Assembly: GCF_003751385.1 (NCBI RefSeq)
Contig: NZ_RJVA01000015.1
Span: 19,998 to 83,997 of the forward strand
DNA length: 64,000 nucleotides
From: Desulfosoma caldarium
Lineage (GTDB): Bacteria; Desulfobacterota; Syntrophobacteria; Syntrophobacterales; DSM-9756
Direction of reading: 5' to 3'
Below the pieces are notes generated by a model. The model saw nothing but the letters and a program-made list of their open reading frames with translations, was not told the origin of the DNA and did not search any database. The translations under genes and the position numbers were made by a program. This document shows positions 34,801 to 42,678 of the stretch, in pieces. The first letter of the stretch is position 1; each line of letters starts with the position of its first letter.

Positions 34801-35034
34801 GTCCAGGTTGCTGACGGCGTTCACCTGGTCTTCGATGACTTTGGTCACCTCGGTTTCCACGTCCGAAGCGCTAGCTCCCGGCCACGTGGTCAGAATAGAA
34901 ACCACCGGTGGGCTGATGTCCGGAAACATATCAATGCTGAGGCGCAGCAAGGCCATGATCCCCAGCAACAGGCCCGCGGAAAGGATCATCAGAGTCGCCA
35001 CAGGCTGACGCACGGCGAATTCGGGAAGTCGCAT
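31900..35034 (-). CDS. RND efflux pump, inner-membrane transporter (HAE1/AcrB type)
   Basis: 1044 residues, full family length, with 12 membrane helices and two large periplasmic loops. Family blocks: MFPDISPPVVSILTTWPGAS near the N-terminus, GLAITASTLTTVVVFVPLMF, GMVVDNGIVVLENI (helix 4 acidic pair region) and LLGIVVNNAIVLLDYTHLLE in the second half. A proton-driven exporter of drugs, solvents or lipophilic compounds working with the adaptor and TolC proteins encoded upstream in the same operon (order tolC, adaptor, pump, PII-like). Confidence 0.94.
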   Translation of the reverse strand: MRLPEFAVRQPVATLMILSAGLLLGIMALLRLSIDMFPDISPPVVSILTTWPGASASDVETEVTKVIEDQVNAVSNLDTLTSKSLDNLSLVMCRFTWGTDLSVATNDIRDWLERAKRDLPPDVEPPMLYKFSSATAPIFFITVTGETSWPRLYHLVDKRISDELKRVPGVGAIQLYGGMRRRINVYFDLEKVEGFRLSLEQINRVLAAENVNIPAGAIKAGQKEYFVRVPARFADVREMEGTVVGFYEGRPVYLRDIARVQDDFKPMELNGWGDGQPAIVLILQKQTGENTVEVSRRVRAKIEEIQKTLPADVRIHIVMEMAENILTSIKNLRITLFYGIALVVLVTVVFLRQFRSALIIALTIPFSLILSFIFLFLFGFTINLISLMSLAIASGMVVDNGIVVLENIVRYMERGSRRTAAAMFGASEMGLAITASTLTTVVVFVPLMFLTGLAGILFKQLGVTVVITLGVSLFTALTLTPMLCSQWLHRRYFLPERHTGLMEKLYRWSEAAFLKVEHSYEATLEWCLRHGKTTLFLAFALFVSSLSLIPFLSTSFMPEVDSGDILVDFRLPEGTRIEETNRVVEAILEKIDRVVKPGEFRHSYAFAGQSEEGIGVALGFEEGANVGSIGFKLVDRDQRDRSAKEIAALLREEVQKIPGISRIMVTAQDPIAQILKGRGKPVSLEIQGADMDVLMDMAQRVEKMFLSMPGLVDVEISQKPPRPELWMIIDREKAAALGLRVAQVAAVLRNYFYGKEASLYRDAGDSFDIFTRLGEADKNRLENVLRSPVLLPDGRTVQLKNFVTLREGSGPIEIERKNRQKIVKVEADLLGRSLGSASAEIRKRLAAMDIPEGVSLAFGGDVEEQQKAFRELTTLFVLGIVLVYMVMASLFGNLRDPLIIMFSVPFAVSGVLYAFYFTGTTLGVVSFMGVVMLLGIVVNNAIVLLDYTHLLEKRGLKLFDAVAQAGRNRLRPVLMTTLTTFFGMLPLAVSRSVGAETWNPLGITMLGGLTLSSSVTLLVVPTFYYLLEKRRQAAKAWQTERASR

Positions 35035-35087
35035 GATGCACTCTCTCGATAGCTTCTAGATTTTTTCACACGTCGGCGAAGCCGGCT

Positions 35088-36227
35088 TTAGGATGCCTCC
35101 GTATCAACCACCTCCACCCTCGACCCGTCCACGACCCGGTTCTGGCCGCGCACAATCGCCTGGTCTTTCAAGTCAAGTCCTTCCACGACTTCCACAAAGG
35201 TTTCCTGTTCTATGCCCAATCGCACGTTGCGTAACCGCGCCTTCCCCTCTTCCACCACAAACACGTAAGGTTGCCCCGTGCCGGGAAGGCGCACCACGGC
35301 GTCTCGGTCCACAACGAGGGCCTCGCGTGTCCTGAGGGGGACTGTCACGTGGGCGAACATTCCGGAGCGCAGGGCCATATCAGGGTTGGGGAGGTGCAGT
35401 TCAGCCAAAGCTGTGCGTGTTCGGGGGTCCAGCACGGGCGAGAGCACCTCCACCGTGCCTTCAAAAGTCCGGCCGGGATGGGCATCCAAACGACACAGGC
35501 CTTTCATCCCCGTCCGCATATATCCGAAATCCTTTTCGGGCACGTGAAAGACAACTTTTAAGACCGTTTCGTCTGTAATGCGCACGATTGGTTTTCGGGT
35601 GTCCGTGAGGTTTCCCGGATCCAAATAGCGTTCTGCCACGATTCCACTAATGGGGGAACGGAGAAAGAAATCGGCATGGATTTCCTCAAGAGCCTTCAAG
35701 GCCGCCTGGGCCTCCTCCACGCGGGCTCGTGCCGCTTGAGCCTCAGCTTGAATATGATCGAGCCGTTGTTTAGCGACAGCTTTTTCACGATACAGGCTTT
35801 CAAGGCGTTTTTTATCTTTTTCCAGCAACGCCATCTGAATTCGCGCCGCTTGAAGACCGGCTTTGGCCTGTCGAAGCCGTGCGACCACTTCCGCGTCGTC
35901 CAACTGCACCACCAAAGCACCTTGCGAAACGGGCTGACCCCGTTCAAAAAACACCTGCTGGATTCTCTTGCCCGGCACGGCGGGATACAAGTACACATCC
36001 CGCATAGGGACAAGATCTCCGGTGGTTTTGAGGGATTCTTCCACGGCGGCTAGCTTTACGGAACGAACCGCCACGGGCACCACGAGGTCAAGATCCCGAG
36101 TTTCCGGAGGGCGCGAGCGCCACCGCACCACATTGAAGGCGCTCAGCATCAGGAAAGCCACCGCGATTCCAAGAACCACGAGCTGCGTGTTTCGCCTCAT
36201 GGGCCCATGTGCCGATCTATCGTCCAT
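35088..36227 (-). CDS. RND efflux periplasmic adaptor (membrane fusion protein)
   Basis: 379 residues, ATG with AAGGGG upstream, starting inside the last codons of the tolC gene (11-base overlap). One N-terminal membrane segment lies at about 12-30. A biotinyl-lipoyl-like half (VPGKRIQQVFFERGQPVSQG) surrounds a coiled coil rich in Gln/Ala/Arg (about 100-165), followed by the beta-barrel segment FFLRSPISGIVAERYLDPGN and the membrane-proximal domain. It joins the inner-membrane pump to TolC. Confidence 0.92.
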   Translation of the reverse strand: MDDRSAHGPMRRNTQLVVLGIAVAFLMLSAFNVVRWRSRPPETRDLDLVVPVAVRSVKLAAVEESLKTTGDLVPMRDVYLYPAVPGKRIQQVFFERGQPVSQGALVVQLDDAEVVARLRQAKAGLQAARIQMALLEKDKKRLESLYREKAVAKQRLDHIQAEAQAARARVEEAQAALKALEEIHADFFLRSPISGIVAERYLDPGNLTDTRKPIVRITDETVLKVVFHVPEKDFGYMRTGMKGLCRLDAHPGRTFEGTVEVLSPVLDPRTRTALAELHLPNPDMALRSGMFAHVTVPLRTREALVVDRDAVVRLPGTGQPYVFVVEEGKARLRNVRLGIEQETFVEVVEGLDLKDQAIVRGQNRVVDGSRVEVVDTEAS

Positions 36228-37659
36228 GCAAATCCCCTTTGTTCAAGTCTCGACGGCCCACGGCGCGCGCCAGTTCCGCCACAGCGATGTGGCGACCGTA
36301 GTGCGCTGCGTAGAAATTACTTTCCGCCTGCGTGAGGTAAGTTCGTGCATCGAGGACTTCCGTGACAGTGGTGACTTGCTGCTGGTATTGAAGCCGGGTG
36401 ATTCTGAGGTTTTCCTTGGCCTGTTCCAAGGCCTTTTTCGCCGTCAGGATATTTTCCTCCGCGACCTGCACATCCGCCAGCGCGGCTTTGACCTCCAATA
36501 AAACGCTGCTTTCAATCTCGGCCAACCTTTCCTCAAGGGCCTTGAACCTGTGGCGTTGGCGACGTACTTGGGATTGGGTTCGACCCCATTCGAAGATGGA
36601 CCAATCCATGCGCACGCCCACGGCCGCGGTATCCGGATTCCGATAGTCGTTCTCTTCCCCCAAAGGATCCTTGCCCGTGCGCTCGTACAGGCCTACGGCA
36701 AACACCTTGGGATAGAAGTCGCTGGCCGCCAACCGCACCGCCTCTTTCGCCTTGCCGACCTCAAGCCTCAAGATCGCCAGTTCCGGCCGCGCACGTAAAG
36801 CTTCTGCCATGAGATCGTCCAAGGACAGTGCCTGGGGCACAAAGGGCTCGGCCTCTTCCAGCCGCACGGGACGGGCTAAATCACGACCCAAAAGGCGATT
36901 GAGATCCGCTGAAGCTAATTCGAGATCCTTTTGCCGACGCACATGCACCTGCTGCGCTTGCGCCAAGGCCACTTGGGATTTCAGCACATCGTTATAGGGA
37001 ATGAGGCCCTGCTCGTAGAAGCGTTGCGCATCCAAAAGGTGCGCCCTTAACTGCTCCTGTGCCTCTCTGGCCACATCCAGCTGACGTTGCGCCAGAAGCA
37101 CTCGATAATACGCCGTTTTTACGTATTTGATGACGTCAAGAATCGCTGCCTCCCTGCGCACCTGGGACACCGCCACGTCCAAGGCCGCAATCTTTTTCTT
37201 GGTGGAAAGAGCAAAGCCGGTAAAAAGGGGCTGGGTCAGGGTCACGTTCCAGGTATAGGTGCTTCGATGGCCCATCTCCACTTGCTGCACCCCAAGGTTT
37301 GTGCGGAAAACGGCGTACGGATGGTCTTCCAGACGAATATACTGGTAGTGAGCTGTAAGGGACGGTTTCAAAGCGGCCTGGGCACTCTTTTCTTCATTCA
37401 TGGCCGCCTTTTCCAACTCCTCAGCTTCTCGAATCAAATGATGGTTGGCCAACGCTTCGTCCACAGCCGCCTGCACCGACAAAACTTCATCCGGGGCCGT
37501 ATCGGCGGCGAAAGCCAGCGCTGCAAAACTTCCAAGCCACAAGAGGCAAAACCCCCACCAAAGGCCCCACTGGGTGACTTTTCCCCATCCTTTCGGACTC
37601 GCTTCATCTCTCGCCGATAAAGCCACAAGGACTCCATCACCGCTCAGACTCATCATCAT
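36217..37659 (-). CDS. TolC-family outer-membrane efflux protein
   Basis: 480 residues, first gene of the efflux operon. An N-terminal leader with a hydrophobic segment at about 30-50 (WWGFCLLWLGSFAALAFA) ends in an AxA-like cleavage site. Two repeated helical-barrel units follow, with long Ala/Gln-rich coiled coils (QLDVAREAQEQLRAHLLDAQ; NILTAKKALEQAKENLRI) and membrane strands such as HYQYIRLEDHPYA. It forms the trimeric exit duct. The promoter should lie in the region to its right (37660-38007), where I see no clear operator. Confidence 0.9.
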   Translation of the reverse strand: MMMSLSGDGVLVALSARDEASPKGWGKVTQWGLWWGFCLLWLGSFAALAFAADTAPDEVLSVQAAVDEALANHHLIREAEELEKAAMNEEKSAQAALKPSLTAHYQYIRLEDHPYAVFRTNLGVQQVEMGHRSTYTWNVTLTQPLFTGFALSTKKKIAALDVAVSQVRREAAILDVIKYVKTAYYRVLLAQRQLDVAREAQEQLRAHLLDAQRFYEQGLIPYNDVLKSQVALAQAQQVHVRRQKDLELASADLNRLLGRDLARPVRLEEAEPFVPQALSLDDLMAEALRARPELAILRLEVGKAKEAVRLAASDFYPKVFAVGLYERTGKDPLGEENDYRNPDTAAVGVRMDWSIFEWGRTQSQVRRQRHRFKALEERLAEIESSVLLEVKAALADVQVAEENILTAKKALEQAKENLRITRLQYQQQVTTVTEVLDARTYLTQAESNFYAAHYGRHIAVAELARAVGRRDLNKGDLHGR

Positions 37660-38007
37660 TTCTTTCCCCTGTCACCCTGTCCACATGCCCTTCACACCAA
37701 GGCGCCCTGGCTCCGTTTCCTCTGGACGCACTCCAAGGGCAGTCATTGGGGCGCCCCTGTTTCGCGGATCGAAAGCCCCAGTACCAAGATCCCGTGCTTC
37801 ATGAAACATTTTACATGCGGCGTCAACACCTGGTAAAAGCCAGAGGGCCAAGGCATGGAGGTGGCATTTTTTCTTTGACGAATTGAGCGGTCATTGTGTA
37901 AGGAAGTTTCATTCTTGCGTCGTGGCCTAAACCGATGTGCATAGGTGTGGGACGGCACGGCATGAAGCATAACTTTCCGGGGTTTCCTCGCAATTTTCAA
38001 GAAGCTC
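37660..38007. other. divergent intergenic region before the efflux operon
   Basis: 348 bases without a supported gene; an 85-codon minus-strand frame (37743-38000) has no ribosome site. It should contain the tolC-adaptor-pump promoter on the minus strand. Confidence 0.5.
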
Positions 38008-38070
38008 TTGACCTCTCATGTGAACTGAGTTATCAACCTTCGCCCTCGCAGAGGGCTCAAATTTTTTTGT
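38008..38070 (+). promoter_or_regulatory. promoter-like boxes overlapping a terminator-like hairpin
   Basis: TTGACC (38008-38013) and TTATCA (38030-38035) are 16 bases apart. The predicted start, near 38042, coincides with the hairpin GCCCTC-GCA-GAGGGC (38042-38056), which is followed by TCAAATTTTTTT. A leader that begins with a terminator-like stem could make expression of the two tiny genes conditional. Confidence 0.35.
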
Positions 38071-38087
38071 GAGCATGGAGGAATTTT

Positions 38088-38168
38088 ATGGATGTGGTGT
38101 GCTGGGCCATCGCCGCCGCGGGGTTCTTGCTTTTGGGTATGTTGTGCAAGCATTCCGCCGACAGGTAA
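38088..38168 (+). CDS. 26-residue single-helix membrane protein
   Basis: The frame MDVVCWAIAAAGFLLLGMLC followed by KHSADR and a stop has a GGAGGAA site 5 bases before its ATG. It is essentially one membrane helix with a short basic/acidic tail, the shape of small accessory subunits such as KdpF or CydX, although no transporter or oxidase gene is adjacent. It lies 74 bases before the 61-residue Cys-rich gene. I do not recognise its family. Confidence 0.5.
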   Translation: MDVVCWAIAAAGFLLLGMLCKHSADR

Positions 38169-38242
38169 GCGACTTCGGTTGGGCATTCAATTGCAAAACA
38201 ATGGTTTTGGATACTCTTATGACGTGTCACAGGAGGTTTCCC

Positions 38243-38428
38243 ATGACGCGACAGTCTTCACAACGATGCGCTGTTTCGACGCCCCAGCCCATTCCCAATC
38301 CGGTCAAGTGCAAGGAAGGCAAAGGACTGCGCAATTTTGACTGTCTGCATTACGACGATTGTTTGGACAAAGCCGCTAAGGGCATGTGGAGCGGCTTTAC
38401 GTGTGAAAAATGCGCGTATTTTCAATGA
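38243..38428 (+). CDS. small Cys-rich hypothetical protein (61 residues)
   Basis: ATG with a strong AGGAGG site 7 bases upstream. Cysteines are at 9, 23, 34, 40, 54 and 57, the last two as CEKC, with the surrounding pattern NFDCLHYDDCLDKAAKG and GFTCEKCAYF. The pattern suggests a small zinc- or iron-binding protein, of a kind I associate with sulfate-reducing bacteria. A strong bidirectional terminator follows 22 bases after the stop. No known function. Confidence 0.7.
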   Translation: MTRQSSQRCAVSTPQPIPNPVKCKEGKGLRNFDCLHYDDCLDKAAKGMWSGFTCEKCAYFQ

Positions 38429-38450
38429 CATGAATATAGACAACACAAAA

Positions 38451-38480
38451 AAACCCGCCCTCGCTAGGGCGGGTTTTTTT
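38451..38480. terminator. bidirectional intrinsic terminator
   Basis: AAACCCGCCC and GGGCGGGTTT form a perfect 10-bp stem around TCGCTA, with an A-run before it and a T-run after it. It closes the two-small-gene unit. Confidence 0.9.
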
Positions 38481-38594
38481 GTGCCCCATATCTTGCGTTT
38501 GTCTTGGAATACCGAGGTTTCCGGGTTATGCTGCGCTTCGAGCGTATCGAGCCATCATCCATCGCACAACTGACGACACAGTGAGGAGCTGGCC

Positions 38595-39494
38595 ATGAAG
38601 GTTCTGATTACCGGAGCTTCGGGTTTTGTGGGCACCCAGCTGTGTGTTCGACTTGTCCATCGTGGGCATCAGGTGACGGGCGTGGCCCATGGACCTCGAC
38701 CGAGTGCCATGCCGTCCCAAGTGTCCTACATCGCGGCGGACACCACACAACCGGGTTCATGGCAGGAAGCCGTCGCCGATCAGGATGTCTTAATCAATCT
38801 CGCCGGAGCCTCCATTTTTCGGCGCTGGACGGCCAAAGCAAAAGAAATCATTTATCAATCCCGCATTCTGACCACCCAGAACCTGGTCCAGGCCATTCCC
38901 AGCGAGTCTTCCAAGACGCTTTTGAGTACCTCGGCCGTGGGGTATTACGGCCCAAGGGGGGATGCCAGTCTAACAGAAGAAGAGCCCCCCGGATCCGATT
39001 TTTTGGCTTCCGTGTGCGTGGACTGGGAAGGGGAGGCTCTCAAAGCCCGCGCCAAAGGCGTGCGCGTTGTGTGCTGTCGATTCGGCATTGTGCTCGGCAA
39101 GACGGGTGGAGCCTTGGGACAGATGATTCCGGCTTTCAAGCGGTTCGTGGGAGGTCCTCTGGGTGATGGACGCCAATGGTTTTCGTGGATTCACATGGAA
39201 GACCTTCTCGGCGCCATGTTTTTTGTCATGGAAAAAGAGGCCATTGAAGGACCCGTGAATTTCTGCGCTCCAAATCCCGTGCGCAACGAGACACTGGCCC
39301 AGGTGTTGGGAAGACTGCTCCATCGCCCCAGTTTTCTTCGCACGCCCGCCTTTGCCTTGAAATGGGCGCTTGGGGAATTCGGTTCCGTGCTTCTGGAAGG
39401 CCAAAGGGTGTTTCCCGGCGTGCTTCTGCGCCACGGGTATGTCTTTCGCTATCCCGCAATCGAGGACGCTCTTAAGGACATCCTTAAGGATTAA
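38595..39494 (+). CDS. TIGR01777-family NAD(P)-dependent epimerase-like protein
   Basis: 299 residues, the family's usual length; ATG after GTGAGGAG. The Rossmann loop is ITGASGFVGTQL at the N-terminus. Family motifs LINLAGASIFRRWT, STSAVGYYGPRGD and FSWIHMEDLLGAM are those of the YfcH/SDR39U1 group (extended SDR lacking a known substrate), with GPVNFCAPNPVRNETLA near the end. Cytoplasmic; substrate unknown. It stands alone and converges with hutH. Confidence 0.9.
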   Translation: MKVLITGASGFVGTQLCVRLVHRGHQVTGVAHGPRPSAMPSQVSYIAADTTQPGSWQEAVADQDVLINLAGASIFRRWTAKAKEIIYQSRILTTQNLVQAIPSESSKTLLSTSAVGYYGPRGDASLTEEEPPGSDFLASVCVDWEGEALKARAKGVRVVCCRFGIVLGKTGGALGQMIPAFKRFVGGPLGDGRQWFSWIHMEDLLGAMFFVMEKEAIEGPVNFCAPNPVRNETLAQVLGRLLHRPSFLRTPAFALKWALGEFGSVLLEGQRVFPGVLLRHGYVFRYPAIEDALKDILKD

Positions 39495-39694
39495 GACCGA
39501 CCGCCTCATTTCTTGACGGGGCGCCGGGAAAAGAGCCTTCGAGAAGGCAGGCTGAAGGTAAAGCGGGATTCATGAAGCCGCCTAGTACCCGGCCACACTC
39601 CGACAAAAACCTCCTTCGGGCACCCAGCCGAGGAGGCTGCGTCCGGCGCAGTAGGAAACTCTTGTGGATTGATTCAAGATGTGACCCCAATGCT

Positions 39695-41224
39695 CTAGGG
39701 GTGAAGCACCCCCACTTCGGCTTCGACGGCCCGCACCAGGTCTTGGCTGCGGACGAGGGCCGCGGCGGCTTCAATGTCTGAGGCCAGAACGCGATCCTTA
39801 TCCAAATGGGGAATGTCGCGCCGAATTCGCCGATAGGCCGCCAGAGTGCCTACGCCGGGCCGCATGTTCGTGAACAGATCCAGCGCCTGAGCGCCGCACA
39901 GAAGTTCTATGGCCAGCACGGTTTCCACATTGCGCATCACATCCCGGCATTTTCGTGCCGCAAAGGTTCCCATACTCACATGATCTTCCTTGTTGGCGGA
40001 AGTGGGGATGGAGTCTACCGAAGCGGGATGGGCCAGGGTTTTGTTTTCCGAAACCAGGGCGGCCGCCGTGTACTGCGCGATCATGAATCCTGAATGCAAT
40101 CCTCCCTGAGAGACCAAAAACGCCGGCAGGCCGCTCAGGTGAGGATTCACCAATCGTTCGATGCGCCGCTCCGAGATGTTCCCCAATTCCGCCAGTGCCA
40201 TGGCCAGAAAGTCCATGGCTAGGGCCACAGGCTGCCCGTGGAAATTGCCTCCCAGAAGAAATTCCCCGCTGTCGGCGAAAATCAGAGGATTGTTCGTTGC
40301 CGCGTTGATTTCCCGTTCAATGACCCGTCGGCAGTAGGCAATGGCGTCTTTGGTCGCGCCGTGAACCTGAGGTGAACATCGCAAAGTGTAGGCGTCCTGA
40401 ACTCGAGAACAGTCCTTATGGGACGAGATGATGTCGCTCCCGTGAGTCAAGCGACGCATATTGTGCGCCGCCTTGGCCTGGCCGGGGTGAGGCCGCACGC
40501 GATGGATGCGTGGGTCGAATTCCATGCGGCTACCCATGAGCACCTCTAGACTCATGGACGCCGCAATGTCGGCCGTCTTGGAAAGGTTCTCGGCGTCATA
40601 CACCGCCAAAGCTCCCAAGGCGGTCATGAGCTGCGTGCCGTTGACCAAAGCCAGTCCCTCTCCGGCCTCCAGTTCCAGGGGTTTCAGACCCATACGCCGC
40701 AGCGCCTCGGCTCCCGAAAGTCTTTTTCCACGATACAGCACTTCTCCCATGCCGATGAGCGGCAGGGCCATGTGGGCCATAGGGGCCAGGTCGCCACTGG
40801 CTCCCACCGAACCCTTTGCCGGTATGATGGGGAGAAGATCAGCGTTTAGAAAATCCCTCAGACGAAGGGCTGTTTCCAAGCGAATGCCGGAATGGCCGCA
40901 CGCAAAATCTTTCAGGCGCAAGGCCATCAGAGCCCGCACTTCTTCGGGAGCTAGCTCCGGACCCACGCCCGCCGCATGGCTCATGAGAATGTTGCGCTGC
41001 AACGTCCGCACATCCTTCGCCGAAATCACCACATCGCTCAAAGCCCCAAAACCCGTGGTCACCCCGTAAATGACGCGGCCTTCGGCAACCCAGGAATCCA
41101 CCAGCGCCCTGGCGTTGGCAAGGCGATGTCGCGCTGCCTCACTGAAATCTACCGGTACATGGCGCCGCGCCACGGCCACCAACTGTTCCAGGCTCAGACC
41201 CTCTTGATCCAAAAAGATCGTCAT
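39695..41224 (-). CDS. hutH: histidine ammonia-lyase
   Basis: 509 residues, the usual length. The MIO cofactor triplet Ala-Ser-Gly is in GSVGASGDLAPMAH, the catalytic Tyr in VIYGVTTGFGALS, and histidase-specific segments are SSHKDCSRVQDAYTLRCSPQ and EFLLGGNFHGQPVA. It converts histidine to urocanate and ammonia in the cytoplasm. The start overlaps the stop of the upstream SBF-like transporter gene by 4 bases (ATGA), so the two are co-translated. No hutU, hutI or hutG is present, so the fate of urocanate is unclear from this window. Confidence 0.92.
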   Translation of the reverse strand: MTIFLDQEGLSLEQLVAVARRHVPVDFSEAARHRLANARALVDSWVAEGRVIYGVTTGFGALSDVVISAKDVRTLQRNILMSHAAGVGPELAPEEVRALMALRLKDFACGHSGIRLETALRLRDFLNADLLPIIPAKGSVGASGDLAPMAHMALPLIGMGEVLYRGKRLSGAEALRRMGLKPLELEAGEGLALVNGTQLMTALGALAVYDAENLSKTADIAASMSLEVLMGSRMEFDPRIHRVRPHPGQAKAAHNMRRLTHGSDIISSHKDCSRVQDAYTLRCSPQVHGATKDAIAYCRRVIEREINAATNNPLIFADSGEFLLGGNFHGQPVALAMDFLAMALAELGNISERRIERLVNPHLSGLPAFLVSQGGLHSGFMIAQYTAAALVSENKTLAHPASVDSIPTSANKEDHVSMGTFAARKCRDVMRNVETVLAIELLCGAQALDLFTNMRPGVGTLAAYRRIRRDIPHLDKDRVLASDIEAAAALVRSQDLVRAVEAEVGVLHP

Positions 41225-42312
41225 GGTGAACCTTTCTCATGTCTTTTGGTTCGCATCCCAGCATCCCCTTCCTCGAGCCTTCTCGTCCCTTCTGCGCTCC
41301 GTGCCATGCCATGGCTCGCGGACAGCCGTGCGTTTTTGAGAAGGCTCAGCACACCGCCATCCATGATGAGATGCACCAAATGATGGGCCACACAAAAAAT
41401 CAAGGCTTCTCCGTATTGAGGAAACACCGCCGTTTGAATGAGCACGGAAAGGGGCAGGGTCTTTTGGCCTCCCATGAAGATCACGGCTTCGCGGCGGCCC
41501 ACGGAGAGATCGAGGAGGCGCGTGATAAAAAAGCCTCCGACGAGAAGACCGCCGTGGAACACGACGGCCAGTGCCAACAGAAGAGGCATAAGGTTGAGGC
41601 CTTGAAGGATCGTGTGTCGAGACCCACACACACCTAGCCAGACAACGACGATGACGAGAAAGGTGTTGAGGGTTCCGGGTTGGGGGCATCGCACCCGCCG
41701 CATCAGGGCCAAACAGGGGTTTCTCAGACGCATCCCCACGGCCAGAGGCGTGAGGACCAAAAGGGCCAAGGTGGCCATAAGGGATGGCGTGTTCAAAACC
41801 GCGGTGGTCGATTTCACGGATTGTCCCAAAAGAAACTTAAGCAACAGCGGCGTAACTAAAATGGCCATGGCATTGGAAACGATGGTGATCAAAAGTGCCG
41901 TGGCCGTATTACCGCCCGCAGCACCCGTCATGACCACGCCGCTGCTCAAGGTAGTGGGCATGGCCGCCACGAGAAAAAGCCCAACGACAAGCCCCGGGCT
42001 CATGGGCCAGTACGCCAGAGTCAAAGCCCACAAAGGGGCGAGGACAAAAATGAGGAACAGGGCCCCTCCTATGGCCTTCAGGTCCACAAGGCCTTGAGAC
42101 AGGCTTTCTTTTTCCAAGGTCATGCCAGAAAAGAAAAAAATGGCGGCGATAATGCCGTCCGGACCATGATGGGTTTTTAGCCAACGCCCCCATCGAACAC
42201 TCATCTCGGCGCTGTCCGCCAAAGTCAGGGCTGTGACGACCATAAGACCTATCATAAAGCCGTGACTTCGCCAGAAAGACGCCAGCACCCTTCGTGGACC
42301 ACGCCGACTCAC
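41221..42312 (-). CDS. bile acid:Na+ symporter-like (SBF-like) transporter
   Basis: 363 residues from the GTG at 42312, with GGAGG 8 bases upstream; the nearby ATG is out of frame. Nine to ten membrane helices are evident. SBF-like signatures include AAMPTTLSSGVVMTGAAGGN, the crossover region, and FMGGQKTLPLSVLIQTAVF. It belongs to the broad SBF/BART superfamily that moves organic anions with sodium. Translational coupling to hutH suggests histidine uptake or urocanate export. The last 35 residues are charged and cytoplasmic. Confidence 0.87.
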   Translation of the reverse strand: MSRRGPRRVLASFWRSHGFMIGLMVVTALTLADSAEMSVRWGRWLKTHHGPDGIIAAIFFFSGMTLEKESLSQGLVDLKAIGGALFLIFVLAPLWALTLAYWPMSPGLVVGLFLVAAMPTTLSSGVVMTGAAGGNTATALLITIVSNAMAILVTPLLLKFLLGQSVKSTTAVLNTPSLMATLALLVLTPLAVGMRLRNPCLALMRRVRCPQPGTLNTFLVIVVVWLGVCGSRHTILQGLNLMPLLLALAVVFHGGLLVGGFFITRLLDLSVGRREAVIFMGGQKTLPLSVLIQTAVFPQYGEALIFCVAHHLVHLIMDGGVLSLLKNARLSASHGMARSAEGTRRLEEGDAGMRTKRHEKGSP

Positions 42313-42678
42313 GCCATTCGCCTCCTTTTTTTCGCGCTGCGGCTTTTCACACCACTTAGGCCGAGTCCTTTAAGAGCTCCATCTATAAGTCGAGTCATAA
42401 TCCACAGTCCAGGCTTGAATTTCATGCTTTGTTTGAGTATGGAAGCTGGGTATTTCGCACAGGCGTGAGACGTGTCAGTAGCCCATCGCCAGGGGATGAG
42501 CCGGATTACCCTGACTCGCGACACCGCTCCCGTAACACCCGCTCTCGGCCCTGTTCCGTTTCGGCCCACCCCGCACCGCCCCCGATCTCGATGATCCGTT
42601 TTCCCCTTTTAGGTGGGGAAAAGTTTTTGGCGATCGAACCCTGATGTTGAGATGCTCGATCTGACAAGGAGTCCATTC
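42313..42678. other. intergenic region before the gamma-glutamyltransferase
   Basis: Divergent upstream region of 366 bases. Apart from the hairpin at 42601-42630, I see no gene; the frames across it lack ribosome sites. Confidence 0.5.
42601..42630 (+). terminator. leader hairpin with U-run upstream of ggt
   Basis: TTTTCCCC-TTTTAGGT-GGGGAAAA then GTTTTT forms a terminator-like stem 49 bases before the ggt start. It could end an upstream transcript or attenuate the operon. Confidence 0.5.
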
